64,000 nt of DNA from Kangiella marina (GTDB lineage: Bacteria; Pseudomonadota; Gammaproteobacteria; Enterobacterales; Kangiellaceae). The stretch lies in assembly GCF_039541235.1 (NCBI RefSeq), contig NZ_BAABFV010000002.1, positions 558,001-622,000 of the forward strand, read 5' to 3'. Under the pieces are notes generated by a model. The model made no database searches. It had not been told where the DNA came from and saw only the letters and a program-made list of their open reading frames with translations. Below, one piece after another: positions 1 through 9,099 of the stretch. Every line of letters begins with the position of its first letter. The first letter of the stretch is position 1. A program made the position numbers and the translations under genes.

Positions 1-657
1 CATTTTGATACTAATTTTGAGTTAGAATGGCAGCTTGAAGCAAAGGACAAAAACGAAGTTTTAAATTCAGTACGTTCAGTGTGCCCTAATGACCTTAATA
101 TTTGCGCTGTCCGCCAATCAAGAGGTTTAGGCCTTGGACATGCTATATTGTGCGCTCAAGATATTGTTGGTAGCAATGATTTTGTCGTATTGCTCCCCGA
201 TGTACTGATTAACCACTATCTTTCTAATCTAGCAGAAGAAAATCTTGCTGCAATGATTAAGCGTTTTGAAAATACATCAGTTGGGCAAGTTATGGTTGAA
301 CCCGTTCAAGATGATGATATTGAGAAGTACGGCATTGCTGATTTGGATGGTAAGAGTTTGTTACCAGGGAATAGTTGTGTGGTATCTTCGTTCTTAGAAA
401 AACCCTCGAAGGAACAAGCCCCATCTAATTATGCAGTTGTAGGCCGATATGTTTTACCACCATCCATATGGGCATTATTAGAAAAGACGAAACCCGGTGC
501 TGGAGGGGAAATACAGCTAACGGATGCTATAGATAAGTTGATTGAAACAGAAAAAGTAGAAGCTTTCCATATTACAGGAAAGAGTCATGACTGTGGTAAT
601 AAAACGGGTTATGTCTCAACCTTTCTAGAGTTCGCTCAATTAGACCCCAGATTTTGA
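1..657 (+). CDS. galU: UTP-glucose-1-phosphate uridylyltransferase, 5' truncated by window edge
   Basis: The reading frame is open from base 1, so the N-terminus with the nucleotide-binding G-rich loop lies outside the window; about 218 residues remain. GalU joins UTP and glucose-1-phosphate into UDP-glucose, the donor and precursor for many surface sugars. Visible family signatures are GLGLGHAILCA, the LLPDVLI stretch, the EKYGIADLDG segment, the FLEKPSKEQAPSNYAVVGRY region and GEIQLTDAI. It is followed 27 bases later by pgi, in the same direction, as in the right-end sugar-precursor module of many capsule loci (galU, ugd, gpi, pgm). I consider the identity sure; only the start is unknown. 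Confidence 0.95.
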   Translation, partial: HFDTNFELEWQLEAKDKNEVLNSVRSVCPNDLNICAVRQSRGLGLGHAILCAQDIVGSNDFVVLLPDVLINHYLSNLAEENLAAMIKRFENTSVGQVMVEPVQDDDIEKYGIADLDGKSLLPGNSCVVSSFLEKPSKEQAPSNYAVVGRYVLPPSIWALLEKTKPGAGGEIQLTDAIDKLIETEKVEAFHITGKSHDCGNKTGYVSTFLEFAQLDPRF

Positions 658-684
658 AATACATGACAAAACTGTGTATAGCTA

Positions 685-2325
685 ATGACCTCAGATAATA
701 ATAAGATTTGGAAAAAGCTTAATTGCCTAGCTCGCTCAGTCGAACAAAGCTCAATATTTGATCTATTTGAAAAAGAGCCAGAGCGAGCGAGCCGATTTTT
801 ACTAAACCACTCAATCTACCACCTGGATTTCACCAAACAGTTAATTAATCAGGATATATTTGAGGGTTTATTAGAGTTAGCTGAACAGTCCGACCTTGAA
901 GATAAAATTTCATCTTTGGTTACCGGTTCGTCAGTTAACATCTCTGAAGGACGCCCAGCGTTACATTCAGCACTGCGGTTACCAGAAAGTGATAGCTTAA
1001 TGGTAAACGGAAGAAATCTGGTAAAGGATGTACACCAGACATTGAATGAAGTTGAAAGGATAGTGAGTAAGGTTCACAAGGGACAGTGGCGTGGGTATTC
1101 AGGGAGGGCTATCACAGATATCATCAATATTGGAGTTGGCGGCTCAGATCTTGGTCCTTTCATGGTCACTAATGCTTTGAAAGACTTTAAGACAAGTTGC
1201 AAGGTTGATTTAGACTTTCACTTTGTCTCAAGCATGGATGGTACACAGATATTTAAACTTCTAGATCAGCTTAACCCAGAAACTTGCCTTTTCATTATAT
1301 CGTCAAAATCCTTTACTACAGTTGATACTTTTTATAATGCGAATACCGCAATGGAATGGATGTTGGGAGCCTGTTCTAATAAAAAGCTCGTTCTTAAGCA
1401 ACATTTCGTAGGCATATCGGCTTGCCCAGAGAAAATGAAATTCTGGGGAATACCAGAACAAAATCAGTTGCTATTTTGGGAATGGGTTGGTGGGCGTTTT
1501 TCTCTTTGGTCGGCAATAGGGTTACCAATAGCATTATCCATCGGCATGGATAATTTTAAGGAACTCTTGGCCGGGGCTCATGAAATGGATAAGCACTTTG
1601 CCAAGACTCCTTTAGAGAAAAATCTTCCAGTTATATTAGGGTTAGTTGGGATTTGGAATGCAACCTTCTTAAGTATCAACGCACATACAGTGCTTCCCTA
1701 TGATGGTCGCTTGCAATACTTGCCTAATTATTTGACCCAGCTTGAGATGGAAAGTAATGGTAAGGCAGTCACCGAGAAAGGGGATACAGTTAAGTTTAAA
1801 ACATGTCCAATTTTGTGGGGTGATATTGGTCCCAATGCTCAGCACGCTTTTTATCAGTTACTTCATCAAGGCACACAAAAAGTTTCTTGCGACTTTATTG
1901 CGCCAATAAAGCGTTACCATAATACAAAAAATGGTAGTGGTACTGATGAGTACTTAATAAAACAACATCAACTCTCTTTAGCTAATTGCCTTGCACAATC
2001 AAGGGTTCTAGCCTTTGGTAACAAAGTAGTTTCGAGTAATGATGAGTTACCTGCCCATAAATTTTATAATGGTAATCAGCCATCAACAACTATACTGATT
2101 GATGAACTTAATCCTCGCTCGTTAGGCGGACTCATTGCCATGTATGAGCACAAGGTCTATGTTATGGCGATGATCTGGGGAATAAACCCTTTTGATCAAT
2201 GGGGAGTAGAGCTTGGTAAGGTAATTGCAGATGAAATACTCCAAGCAATACAATCTGATCATAATAATTTAAAGTCAGATATTTCGACTAACTCATTGTT
2301 AGATATCATTAAAGCAAAGGCGTAA
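685..2325 (+). CDS. pgi: Glucose-6-phosphate isomerase
   Basis: Cytoplasmic enzyme interconverting glucose-6-phosphate and fructose-6-phosphate. The 546 residues match the usual length of about 549. Seen: GVGGSDLGP (about 150-158), SSKSFTTVDT (206-215), QLEMESNGK with the catalytic Glu near 356, QHAFYQLLHQGT with the catalytic His near 387, and WGVELGK with the Lys near 511; the spacing between these matches the E. coli enzyme. It sits 4 bases before the next gene, so it belongs to the polysaccharide operon and probably supplies hexose phosphate for nucleotide sugars rather than being the only housekeeping copy. Start ATG 685 is the only good one; the ribosome site before it is weak. Confidence 0.96.
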   Translation: MTSDNNKIWKKLNCLARSVEQSSIFDLFEKEPERASRFLLNHSIYHLDFTKQLINQDIFEGLLELAEQSDLEDKISSLVTGSSVNISEGRPALHSALRLPESDSLMVNGRNLVKDVHQTLNEVERIVSKVHKGQWRGYSGRAITDIINIGVGGSDLGPFMVTNALKDFKTSCKVDLDFHFVSSMDGTQIFKLLDQLNPETCLFIISSKSFTTVDTFYNANTAMEWMLGACSNKKLVLKQHFVGISACPEKMKFWGIPEQNQLLFWEWVGGRFSLWSAIGLPIALSIGMDNFKELLAGAHEMDKHFAKTPLEKNLPVILGLVGIWNATFLSINAHTVLPYDGRLQYLPNYLTQLEMESNGKAVTEKGDTVKFKTCPILWGDIGPNAQHAFYQLLHQGTQKVSCDFIAPIKRYHNTKNGSGTDEYLIKQHQLSLANCLAQSRVLAFGNKVVSSNDELPAHKFYNGNQPSTTILIDELNPRSLGGLIAMYEHKVYVMAMIWGINPFDQWGVELGKVIADEILQAIQSDHNNLKSDISTNSLLDIIKAKA

Positions 2326-2329
2326 TGTA

Positions 2330-3619
2330 ATGAAAGTTTCTATATACGGAAATACTCTTGAGGCATATATCGCAGCCATATCCTTAAGTTTGTATGGAAA
2401 CTCTGTAATACAGCACACAAAATCATTTCATTCAGAAATCGATGAACAACCTTTCCTAAAAAATGAGCCAGGTCTGAAGTCCAAACTTGAAAGAACTGCC
2501 ATCAGTAATAATTTAGAGCTTTCAGATACTTCAAAGTTTAGTAGCGCTGATATTCATTGGATCTTTTATAAGGATAAAAAGTCAGGAGAGCTCTTTAAGC
2601 TTGTTAGCAACCTGCTTAGTTCCGGAGAAACAATATCACTCGTAATAAGTACAACTCTTGGTATAGGAACTTTCAATTCCATATCTAATCAATTCAAAAG
2701 CTATATCCAGGAAGGTCAATTAAGGCTTGGCACGCTGCCCCCTTTCATTAGAGAGGGTAATGCCTTTAGTGATTTTGAAAGTCCAGAGTTACTTCTAATA
2801 GGTACTGACGACAATTATCTGATCTCAATGCTATCAACTTTACTGTCACAAGTTATTGAAAATGCCACTAAGGTAATGTTTGTCTCGGGTTCTGAAGCAG
2901 AACTTATAAAAACTTCAATTTGTACTATGTTGGCCACACGTTTAAGTTTAATCAATGAACTTGCAAGCCTTGCAGAAGAATTTAATATCGATATTAATAC
3001 AGTGATTGAAGGCATCGGAGCAGATAGTCGGGTTGGGAATTCTTACTTACAGCCTGGTTGTGGGTTTGGAGGGCTAACCCTCCCTCAGGAAGTGGATAAC
3101 TTATTATTACAGTTTTCTCGAACAAGCTCGGGCTCGGAGATGTTAAAGGCAGTATCTGAAACAAATCGAAACCAAAAGGAAGTTTTATTCCGAAAATTTT
3201 GGTCTTATAACAAAGCTAATATCTCTGAGTTAAGAGTTACCATTTGGGGGGCGAGCTTCAAGCCTAACTCCAGCTCAATAGACAACTCACCTATTCACGA
3301 ATTAATAGAAGCTTTAACGGCTCAAGGCTGTGAGATCAATATTTACGATCCTGCTTCAACAACTGCACTTTCTATACAATATAGTGAATATCTTAATATC
3401 CAACTTTTTGATAATAAATATGAGGCTGCAGAAGATTCTGATGCACTATTTATTGTTACTGATTGGAAGGAATTCTTTGAGCCTGACTTTATCTTACTCA
3501 GGCAACGAATGAACAAACCAATTATCTTTGATGGTCGTAATATATATGACCCAGGGGAATTAATTGAGTTTGGATTCCAATACTTTGCTGTTGGCCGCGG
3601 TCAGAAAAGAAATGATTAA
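2330..3619 (+). CDS. UDP-glucose/GDP-mannose dehydrogenase homologue with degenerate active site
   Basis: The 429-residue protein keeps the three-domain fold of UDP-glucose 6-dehydrogenase: central NELASLAEEF helix region (about 209-218), QPGCGFGG loop (241-248), SETNRNQKE segment, and the C-terminal WGASFKPN and YDP motifs. The residues that make these enzymes work are missing. The N-terminal dinucleotide loop GxGxxG reads YGNTLEA (6-12). The GGSCxPKD catalytic box reads GGLTLPQE, so the nucleophilic Cys is Thr250 and the following Lys is Gln. The Asn four residues after the conserved Lys194 is Cys198. The reading frame is intact, and it is placed between pgi and manB exactly where ugd usually sits. 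I infer a non-catalytic or neofunctionalised member, not a normal Ugd. Confidence 0.8.
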   Translation: MKVSIYGNTLEAYIAAISLSLYGNSVIQHTKSFHSEIDEQPFLKNEPGLKSKLERTAISNNLELSDTSKFSSADIHWIFYKDKKSGELFKLVSNLLSSGETISLVISTTLGIGTFNSISNQFKSYIQEGQLRLGTLPPFIREGNAFSDFESPELLLIGTDDNYLISMLSTLLSQVIENATKVMFVSGSEAELIKTSICTMLATRLSLINELASLAEEFNIDINTVIEGIGADSRVGNSYLQPGCGFGGLTLPQEVDNLLLQFSRTSSGSEMLKAVSETNRNQKEVLFRKFWSYNKANISELRVTIWGASFKPNSSSIDNSPIHELIEALTAQGCEINIYDPASTTALSIQYSEYLNIQLFDNKYEAAEDSDALFIVTDWKEFFEPDFILLRQRMNKPIIFDGRNIYDPGELIEFGFQYFAVGRGQKRND

Positions 3620-3631
3620 AAAGGTTTTGCT

Positions 3632-4990
3632 ATGAAGTCATGCTTTAAAGCCTATGATATTAGAGGCAAATTAGAAGAAGAACTAAATACTGATATCGCT
3701 TATAGAATTGGCAGAGCATTTGCTAGAGAGCTATCGCCAGAATCAGTTGTTATTGGGGCGGACATACGATTAACATCAGAAGAGTTAAAGCAAGCAACTG
3801 CTAGTGGTCTTATGGATGAAGGGGTCAACGTTATAGACCTTGGCATGACTGGAACGGAAGAAGTGTATTTTGCGACTCAATACCTTGGGGTTGATGGAGG
3901 TATTGAAGTGACTGCCAGCCATAATCCTATCGATTATAATGGGTTAAAGCTGGTTAAACAGAACGCTCGTCCAATTAGTGCCGATACTGGCTTAAAGGAT
4001 ATAGAATCCTTGGTTTATAGTGGATTGATTAATTCTGAGATTTCGAAAGATAAAGGCAATCTCAGTAAGCAAAATGTGACCGCAGAATTTGTTGAGCATC
4101 TTTTAGGCTACATCACCCTTAATTCTTTAATGCCAATGAAGATAGTGATGAACAGTGGTAATGGAGCTGCTGGGCATATAATTGATGCAATAGAGTTAAA
4201 GTTTGAAGAGCTAGGGATTCCTGTAGAGTTCATTAAGATACATCATGAGCCAGATGGAACTTTCCCGAATGGAATACCTAACCCAATCCTTACAGAAAAC
4301 CGGGCTGTAACATCTAGTGCTGTCCTTGAGCACCAAGCTGATATGGGAATTGCTTGGGACGGTGATTTTGATCGCTGCTTCCTTTTCGATGAAAAAGGAC
4401 AATTTATAGAGGGCTACTATATCGTAGGTCTTTTGGCCGAAGCATTTCTTAAGAAAAATCCTGGAAGTAAGATTGTTCATGATCCGCGTTTAACCTGGAA
4501 TACGATTGATATTGTAAAAGCAAATGGTGGTATACCTATTCAGTCAAAATGTGGGCATGCCTTTATTAAAGACGTTATGCGTGAACATGATGCCGTCTAT
4601 GGTGGTGAAATGTCAGCACATCATTACTTCAGGGATTTTGGTTATTGTGATAGTGGCATGATTCCGTGGCTACTTGTCGCTGAATTATTATCCCAAAAAG
4701 GCACCTTACTTTCATCGCTAGTTGAGGAGCGTATTAATAAGTTTCCTTCATCTGGTGAGATTAATAAAGCTATTGATAATCCAGATAAGGCGATCCAGCA
4801 AATTAAACATGAGTTTCAGAGTGAAGCAAAACTAATAGATACCACCGATGGTATCAGTCTGGAGTTTGAGAGCTGGAGATTTAATCTTAGAAGGTCAAAT
4901 ACTGAACCTGTCGTTCGATTAAATGTTGAAGCAAGAGGTAATAGAGCTCTTTTAGATGAAAAAACAGAAGAACTATTATCATTGCTCTGA
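3632..4990 (+). CDS. manB: Phosphomannomutase/phosphoglucomutase
   Basis: Alpha-D-phosphohexomutase, 452 residues, interconverting hexose-6- and hexose-1-phosphates for nucleotide-sugar synthesis (CpsG/ManB type). All four functional loops are seen: the phosphoserine loop TASHNP (94-99, Ser96), the Mg2+ loop DGDFDR (243-248), the sugar-specificity loop GEMSAHHYF (325-333), and the phosphate-binding loop [10 protein letters not shown] (420-429). It lies 12 bases after the dehydrogenase-like gene and ends the first part of the operon; a 232-base AT-rich gap follows. The GEMS loop fits enzymes using mannose and glucose phosphates; which one dominates cannot be read from the sequence. With pgi and galU it makes a complete route from fructose-6-phosphate to UDP-glucose. 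Confidence 0.92.
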   Translation: MKSCFKAYDIRGKLEEELNTDIAYRIGRAFARELSPESVVIGADIRLTSEELKQATASGLMDEGVNVIDLGMTGTEEVYFATQYLGVDGGIEVTASHNPIDYNGLKLVKQNARPISADTGLKDIESLVYSGLINSEISKDKGNLSKQNVTAEFVEHLLGYITLNSLMPMKIVMNSGNGAAGHIIDAIELKFEELGIPVEFIKIHHEPDGTFPNGIPNPILTENRAVTSSAVLEHQADMGIAWDGDFDRCFLFDEKGQFIEGYYIVGLLAEAFLKKNPGSKIVHDPRLTWNTIDIVKANGGIPIQSKCGHAFIKDVMREHDAVYGGEMSAHHYFRDFGYCDSGMIPWLLVAELLSQKGTLLSSLVEERINKFPSSGEINKAIDNPDKAIQQIKHEFQSEAKLIDTTDGISLEFESWRFNLRRSNTEPVVRLNVEARGNRALLDEKTEELLSLL

Positions 4991-5222
4991 TTAGAGTCAG
5001 CGAGTGACAAATATGATCTTAATAAGTTGTAATAAAGTTGTTTTAATGGAGATGAATGAGGCAATCTTTTATAAAAAATTTTTTTTTGTAAAAACTATGT
5101 TCTTATATAAAACTTTATGTTTTGGATTACATAGTGTTGCTAACCTTTAGAAGAACAACGGTGAGGCACTCATCTAAGATATTTAAACTTTATATTGAAA
5201 TGAGGACTTGGGAGTTTGAGCA
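4991..5222. other. AT-rich intergenic gap inside the polysaccharide locus
   Basis: This 232-base gap separates the sugar-precursor genes from the epimerase gene. It is extremely AT-rich and holds a long A/T run (around 5070-5090). I see no coding frame and no clean terminator hairpin. A promoter for the next three genes is likely but I cannot place it. A GGGAG ribosome site lies just before the ATG at 5223. Confidence 0.4.
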
Positions 5223-6155
5223 ATGGCTAAAATTTTAGTTACAGGGTCTTCTGGCTTTGTCGGGACGAGACTTATGACGCTCTTAAATAGAGAGCATCAT
5301 ATAATCGCACCGGTAAGAAAGCATATCACAATGTCATTACCTAATGTTCATTATCCAATTGTTGCGGATCTTGCAGATTTAGCAAATCAATCTCAGCACT
5401 TTTCCAACATTGACATAGTGATTCACGCGGCTGCGAAAGCACATGCTGCAGGAGAATCATTAGATAAATATAGACAGATCAACACCGAAGCAACATTGGC
5501 TATTGCGAAGTCAGCTGCTAAACAAGGGGTAAAGCGTTTTGTATTTTTAAGCTCTATAGGTGTTAATGGTCTTGGTAATAACAAACCGTTTACAGTTTCT
5601 GATACACCTTGCCCGGTGGAGGCATACGCTATTTCAAAATTTGAAGCAGAAAATGAGCTCAAACGAGTCGCTTCTGAAACAGGTATGGAAGTCGTTATTA
5701 TTCGACCTCCATTGGTATACGGTGCAAAAGCTCCGGGAAACTTTTGCAAGTTGAGAGAACTAACAAACAAAAACCTCCCTTTGCCTTTGGGTGCAATCTA
5801 CAATAAACGTAGTTTAGTAGCTTTAGATAATTTGATAGACTTAATTATTACATGCATTGATCATTCAAAAGCCGCTAACCAGACATTTTTAGTCAGTGAT
5901 GATCAGGATATTTCTACCACTGATTTACTTAAAATGATGATAATAGCTTCGGGGAAAAAAACTAAGTTGTTAGCAGTGCCAGTAACTATATTAAAAGTCA
6001 TTGGCATATTAACCAGAAAACAGACGATTATTGACCGTCTTTGTGGTAACTTGCAGGTTGATATCAGCCATACCAAGCATACATTGAATTGGACACCTCC
6101 GATAACGGTTGAAGAGGGGATCAAGCGCTGTTTTATTAAAGAGGAATTATGCTAA
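5223..6155 (+). CDS. NAD-dependent sugar epimerase/reductase, WbpV/WreQ-like
   Basis: Extended short-chain dehydrogenase of 310 residues. Seen: the Rossmann loop TGSSGFVG (7-14), HAAAKAHA (68-75), SS at 110-111, and the catalytic YAISK (Tyr135, Lys139). The order epimerase, initiating sugar transferase, WbpM-like dehydratase is the one found at the end of many O-antigen loci. There the first protein (WbpV of Pseudomonas, WreQ of Rhizobium) reduces the 4-keto group of UDP-4-keto-6-deoxy-GlcNAc to give UDP-N-acetylquinovosamine. By position and sequence type I infer that role; a 4-epimerase activity cannot be excluded. It overlaps the next gene by 7 bases. Confidence 0.85.
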   Translation: MAKILVTGSSGFVGTRLMTLLNREHHIIAPVRKHITMSLPNVHYPIVADLADLANQSQHFSNIDIVIHAAAKAHAAGESLDKYRQINTEATLAIAKSAAKQGVKRFVFLSSIGVNGLGNNKPFTVSDTPCPVEAYAISKFEAENELKRVASETGMEVVIIRPPLVYGAKAPGNFCKLRELTNKNLPLPLGAIYNKRSLVALDNLIDLIITCIDHSKAANQTFLVSDDQDISTTDLLKMMIIASGKKTKLLAVPVTILKVIGILTRKQTIIDRLCGNLQVDISHTKHTLNWTPPITVEEGIKRCFIKEELC

Positions 6156-6724
6156 TTCGTTTTATAGACATTATTTTTGCCTTATTTGGTTTGGTATTTG
6201 GTTTACCAATTCTAGTAACTTTAACTCTTATCGGATTTCTTGATACAGGATCACCGATTTTTCGCCAAGTACGAGTTGGGCGCTATAAAAAGCCATTTAC
6301 GCTGGTAAAATTTAGAACAATGAAAGTCGATACAGCTAGTGTAGCAAGCCACTTAGCAGCCTCCAGTGCCATTACTACTTTTGGAGGCCTTTTGCGCAAA
6401 ACAAAGCTGGATGAGCTTCCGCAATTGTGGAATGTGTTAAAAGGTGAAATGAGCTTAGTTGGACCTAGACCTGGATTATTTAACCATCAAGAGCTAACTG
6501 ATGCCAGAGAGAAGTACGGAGTGTTTAATTCTCGTCCTGGTATAACGGGTTTAGCACAAGTTAATCAGATCGATATGTCTACACCTGAATTGTTAGCCGA
6601 GACTGATGCTGTAATGCTTAACTCTTTAACCCTAAAAGGTTACTTTAAATATATTTTTATGAACTTGTTGGCAGGGGTGCGGGTGATAGAGTTAAATAAT
6701 TCCTTTATAGCTAAGTACGTTTAA
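6149..6724 (+). CDS. Undecaprenyl-phosphate sugar-1-phosphate transferase (monotopic phosphoglycosyl transferase)
   Basis: Short PglC-type enzyme of 191 residues that moves a sugar-1-phosphate from its UDP carrier to undecaprenyl phosphate, starting assembly of an O-unit or capsule unit at the inner membrane. Seen: a single N-terminal hydrophobic re-entrant helix (about 5-30), the basic VKFRTMK segment (53-59), the catalytic Asp-Glu dyad in KTKLDELPQLWN (Asp88, Glu89), and the conserved GEMSLVGPRP motif. It lacks the extra transmembrane region of WbaP/WcaJ. Overlap with the upstream reductase gene suggests translational coupling. The substrate is probably UDP-QuiNAc or a related 6-deoxy sugar made by its neighbours. 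Confidence 0.93.
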   Translation: MLIRFIDIIFALFGLVFGLPILVTLTLIGFLDTGSPIFRQVRVGRYKKPFTLVKFRTMKVDTASVASHLAASSAITTFGGLLRKTKLDELPQLWNVLKGEMSLVGPRPGLFNHQELTDAREKYGVFNSRPGITGLAQVNQIDMSTPELLAETDAVMLNSLTLKGYFKYIFMNLLAGVRVIELNNSFIAKYV

Positions 6725-6779
6725 AGTATGACTGAGATAGTTATTAGCAAGATAAAGATGATTATAATCTAATGGATAT

Positions 6780-8729
6780 ATGAAAATGGCCTATATATTA
6801 GAAAAACTGTTATCGGCCCCAAGAGCAGTAAAGCGAAGTATAACTTACATCGTTGATTTAGGCATTCATATTTTCGCCTATATATTAGCGTTGTACTTAA
6901 CATTTCAAAGTTTAAGCATTAACGAGACTAGTAATGTTTACTTCATTCATGCAACTACATCCATAGTGAGTTCAATATTCTTGTTGGCTATTTTGGGCTT
7001 TTATAGAGCTGTTAATCGTTTTGTAAGCTTTAAAATATTGTTGGTTGTAGCTTTAGGTTCTTCCTTATCAAGTTTTGCCTATTACTTTATTGGCAACAGC
7101 TTGAGTATTCCATTTGTTGTTGGATCTTCGACTGTTATATATGGTGCAGTACTTTGTATTTTGTTGGGTGGTTCTCGCTTACTAGTTCGTTCTTATTTTA
7201 GTATGCGATTTAATACTCAAAAGAAGAAGGTGGTTATTTATGGAGCCGGTTCTGCTGGACGCCAATTAGCTACGTCTTTAATCGCCGGTAATGAATACTA
7301 TCCAGTAGCCTTTATAGATGATGAAACCTCGCTTGACGGTGTGATAATTCAAGGAATAAGAGTTTACAGCCCGAATAATTTGAAAAATGTAGTTAAACTG
7401 AACAGTGCAGAAAAAGTATTACTGGCATTACCGAGTATTTCAAGAGCTCAACGAAAACTTATTATTGGTAGGGTGGAAAAAGCTGGTGTCGCGGTTCAAA
7501 CTATACCTGGTATGGCTGATATAGTTGCTGGGAAAATGAAGATTGATGAGTTTCAAGATGTTGAAATTGAAGATCTTTTGGGACGTGACCCTGTTCCCCC
7601 AGTTAAAAAGCTATTTAAAAAGAATATTTCTAATAAAGTGATACTTGTCACTGGAGCTGGAGGTTCTATTGGTTCCGAGTTATGCAGACAGATTTTAATG
7701 CTGAAACCTAAAGCTTTAATTCTGTTTGATGTATCTGAATTTGCATTGTACCAAATAGATAAAGAACTGAATGAAAAGAAAGCAAGTGAAAATCTTAATG
7801 TTTTAATTAAGCCAATTCTTGGAACTGTTTTAGATAAGAAAAAAATTAGCAAAGTTATAAAGAGTTTTGATGTTCAAACCGTATACCATGCTGCTGCCTA
7901 TAAGCATGTACCTATGGTAGAACACAATGTGATTGAGGGTATAAAAAATAACGTTTTCGGTACTCTTAATGTTGCTATCTCATCGGAAGAAGCTGGTGTC
8001 GAAAGTTTTGTTCTTATTTCAACTGATAAAGCTGTGAGACCAACAAATGTAATGGGTGCAACAAAACGATTTTCTGAACTAGTTTGTCAATCTATAGCGA
8101 CAAATAATGCCAAAACTTGCTTCAGCATGGTTAGATTTGGAAACGTTCTAGGTTCATCAGGTTCCGTGATTCCTGCATTTAAAAACCAGATTAGAAATGG
8201 AGGCCCAGTAACAGTTACCCATCCAGATATCATCAGATACTTTATGACCATTCCAGAGGCTGCACAGCTTGTTATACAAGCTGGAGCAATGGCAAAAGGA
8301 GGAGATGTTTTTGTTTTAGATATGGGGGAACAAGTAAAAATTGTTGAGCTAGCTAAGAAATTGATTACATTAATGGGCCTTGAACCTAAGAGTGCTGAAA
8401 ACCCACATGGCGATATAGAGATAGTCTATTCGGGCTTAAGGCCAGGAGAAAAGTTATTTGAAGAGTTACTAATCGGTAATAATGTAGAAGGCACCGCTCA
8501 TCCAAGAATTATGACAGCAAATGAAGAGTTTCTGTTGTGGAATGAAATGTCTGCTATTATTGAAAAACTTGAGGCTTGTTGCTTAATCGATGATATCCAA
8601 GGTATTCGAGATATACTCCTAGAGGCTCCGGCTGATTATAATCCAAATGCTGTCATTGAAGATTATTTATGGAAGAGTAGAGAAAAGTCTTCTTCGACAG
8701 ATTCAAAAATAATAAAGCTTAAGTCGTAA
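6780..8729 (+). CDS. Membrane-bound UDP-GlcNAc 4,6-dehydratase, WbpM/CapD family
   Basis: Protein of 649 residues with four predicted N-terminal transmembrane helices (about 22-130), a first Rossmann domain (YGAGSAG, 154-160), then a catalytic extended SDR domain (VTGAGGSIGSE, 290-300). The catalytic triad reads Ser414 (ISTDKA), Met425 and Lys429 (MGATK); Met instead of Tyr is normal for the long WbpM type. The family removes water from UDP-GlcNAc to give UDP-4-keto-6-deoxy-GlcNAc. The preceding wbpV-like reductase and sugar transferase fit a UDP-QuiNAc route. ATG 6780 and ATG 6786 are both possible starts. The gene ends the AT-rich polysaccharide locus. Confidence 0.93.
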   Translation: MKMAYILEKLLSAPRAVKRSITYIVDLGIHIFAYILALYLTFQSLSINETSNVYFIHATTSIVSSIFLLAILGFYRAVNRFVSFKILLVVALGSSLSSFAYYFIGNSLSIPFVVGSSTVIYGAVLCILLGGSRLLVRSYFSMRFNTQKKKVVIYGAGSAGRQLATSLIAGNEYYPVAFIDDETSLDGVIIQGIRVYSPNNLKNVVKLNSAEKVLLALPSISRAQRKLIIGRVEKAGVAVQTIPGMADIVAGKMKIDEFQDVEIEDLLGRDPVPPVKKLFKKNISNKVILVTGAGGSIGSELCRQILMLKPKALILFDVSEFALYQIDKELNEKKASENLNVLIKPILGTVLDKKKISKVIKSFDVQTVYHAAAYKHVPMVEHNVIEGIKNNVFGTLNVAISSEEAGVESFVLISTDKAVRPTNVMGATKRFSELVCQSIATNNAKTCFSMVRFGNVLGSSGSVIPAFKNQIRNGGPVTVTHPDIIRYFMTIPEAAQLVIQAGAMAKGGDVFVLDMGEQVKIVELAKKLITLMGLEPKSAENPHGDIEIVYSGLRPGEKLFEELLIGNNVEGTAHPRIMTANEEFLLWNEMSAIIEKLEACCLIDDIQGIRDILLEAPADYNPNAVIEDYLWKSREKSSSTDSKIIKLKS

Positions 8730-9023
8730 CACTATAAAAATTATACTTAAATATTTTATTACTTATCTTATCTAGCTATTGCAAAGGGGCTACGGAATCG
8801 AAAAAGTGATTAAGCTACTTTTCCAGCATGCTATCTTAAATTGAGAAAGTAGTAATTAGTTTACCAGTGTGTAAACCCACCGAAACTCACAATAAATTGC
8901 AAAACATATGAAATAGAAGCACAAGAATTATTATTCCTACTCAAAAAATCTAATTAATGCCCATATTTCTTTCTATCACACCTTTATCTTTTCTAGTTAT
9001 TTAACCTATATAACTTCTATTCC
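8730..9023. other. Intergenic region between polysaccharide locus and sulfate genes
   Basis: No coding frame is seen in this AT-rich stretch. A weak inverted repeat AAAAGT/ACTTTT at about 8799-8822, with a short T-run, may end the polysaccharide transcript. The rest shows nothing I can name. It marks the border between the AT-rich surface-sugar genes and the core-like sulfate operon. Confidence 0.4.
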
Positions 9024-9029
9024 TATACT
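9001..9029 (+). promoter_or_regulatory. Possible sigma70 promoter of cysDN operon
   Basis: TTAACC (9001-9006) and TATACT (9024-9029) are separated by 17 bases. The -10 box is good and the -35 box poor, which would fit an activator-dependent promoter such as those served by CysB. A start near 9036 would give a leader of about 64 bases before cysD. Confidence 0.4.
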
Positions 9030-9045
9030 TTAATGATTGTTTAGT

Positions 9046-9088
9046 GCCCTGACTTCAGGGCATGGTGGTAACGGTGCTCTGAGGAGCC
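9046..9088 (+). promoter_or_regulatory. Hairpin leader before cysD
   Basis: Two inverted repeats lie in the short leader: GCCCTGA/TCAGGGC at 9046-9061, perfect over 7 bases with a 2-base centre, and GCTC/GAGC at 9076-9087, the second covering the GAGGAG ribosome site. They could form a translation-control structure, but no known riboswitch class is recognised. Confidence 0.35.
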
Positions 9089-9099
9089 GGGCAGTCATT

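Noticed and set aside
1..8729. Genomic island with integrase or IS borders
   Set aside because: AT-richness fits exchange of a polysaccharide locus, but no integrase, transposase or attachment repeat is seen within the window; the tRNA repeat at 13.9 kb does not flank it.
9037..9099. Upstream extension of cysD from a TTG codon
   Set aside because: It is coded by the hairpin leader; CysD proteins begin at the LTHLRQLE region reached from ATG 9100.
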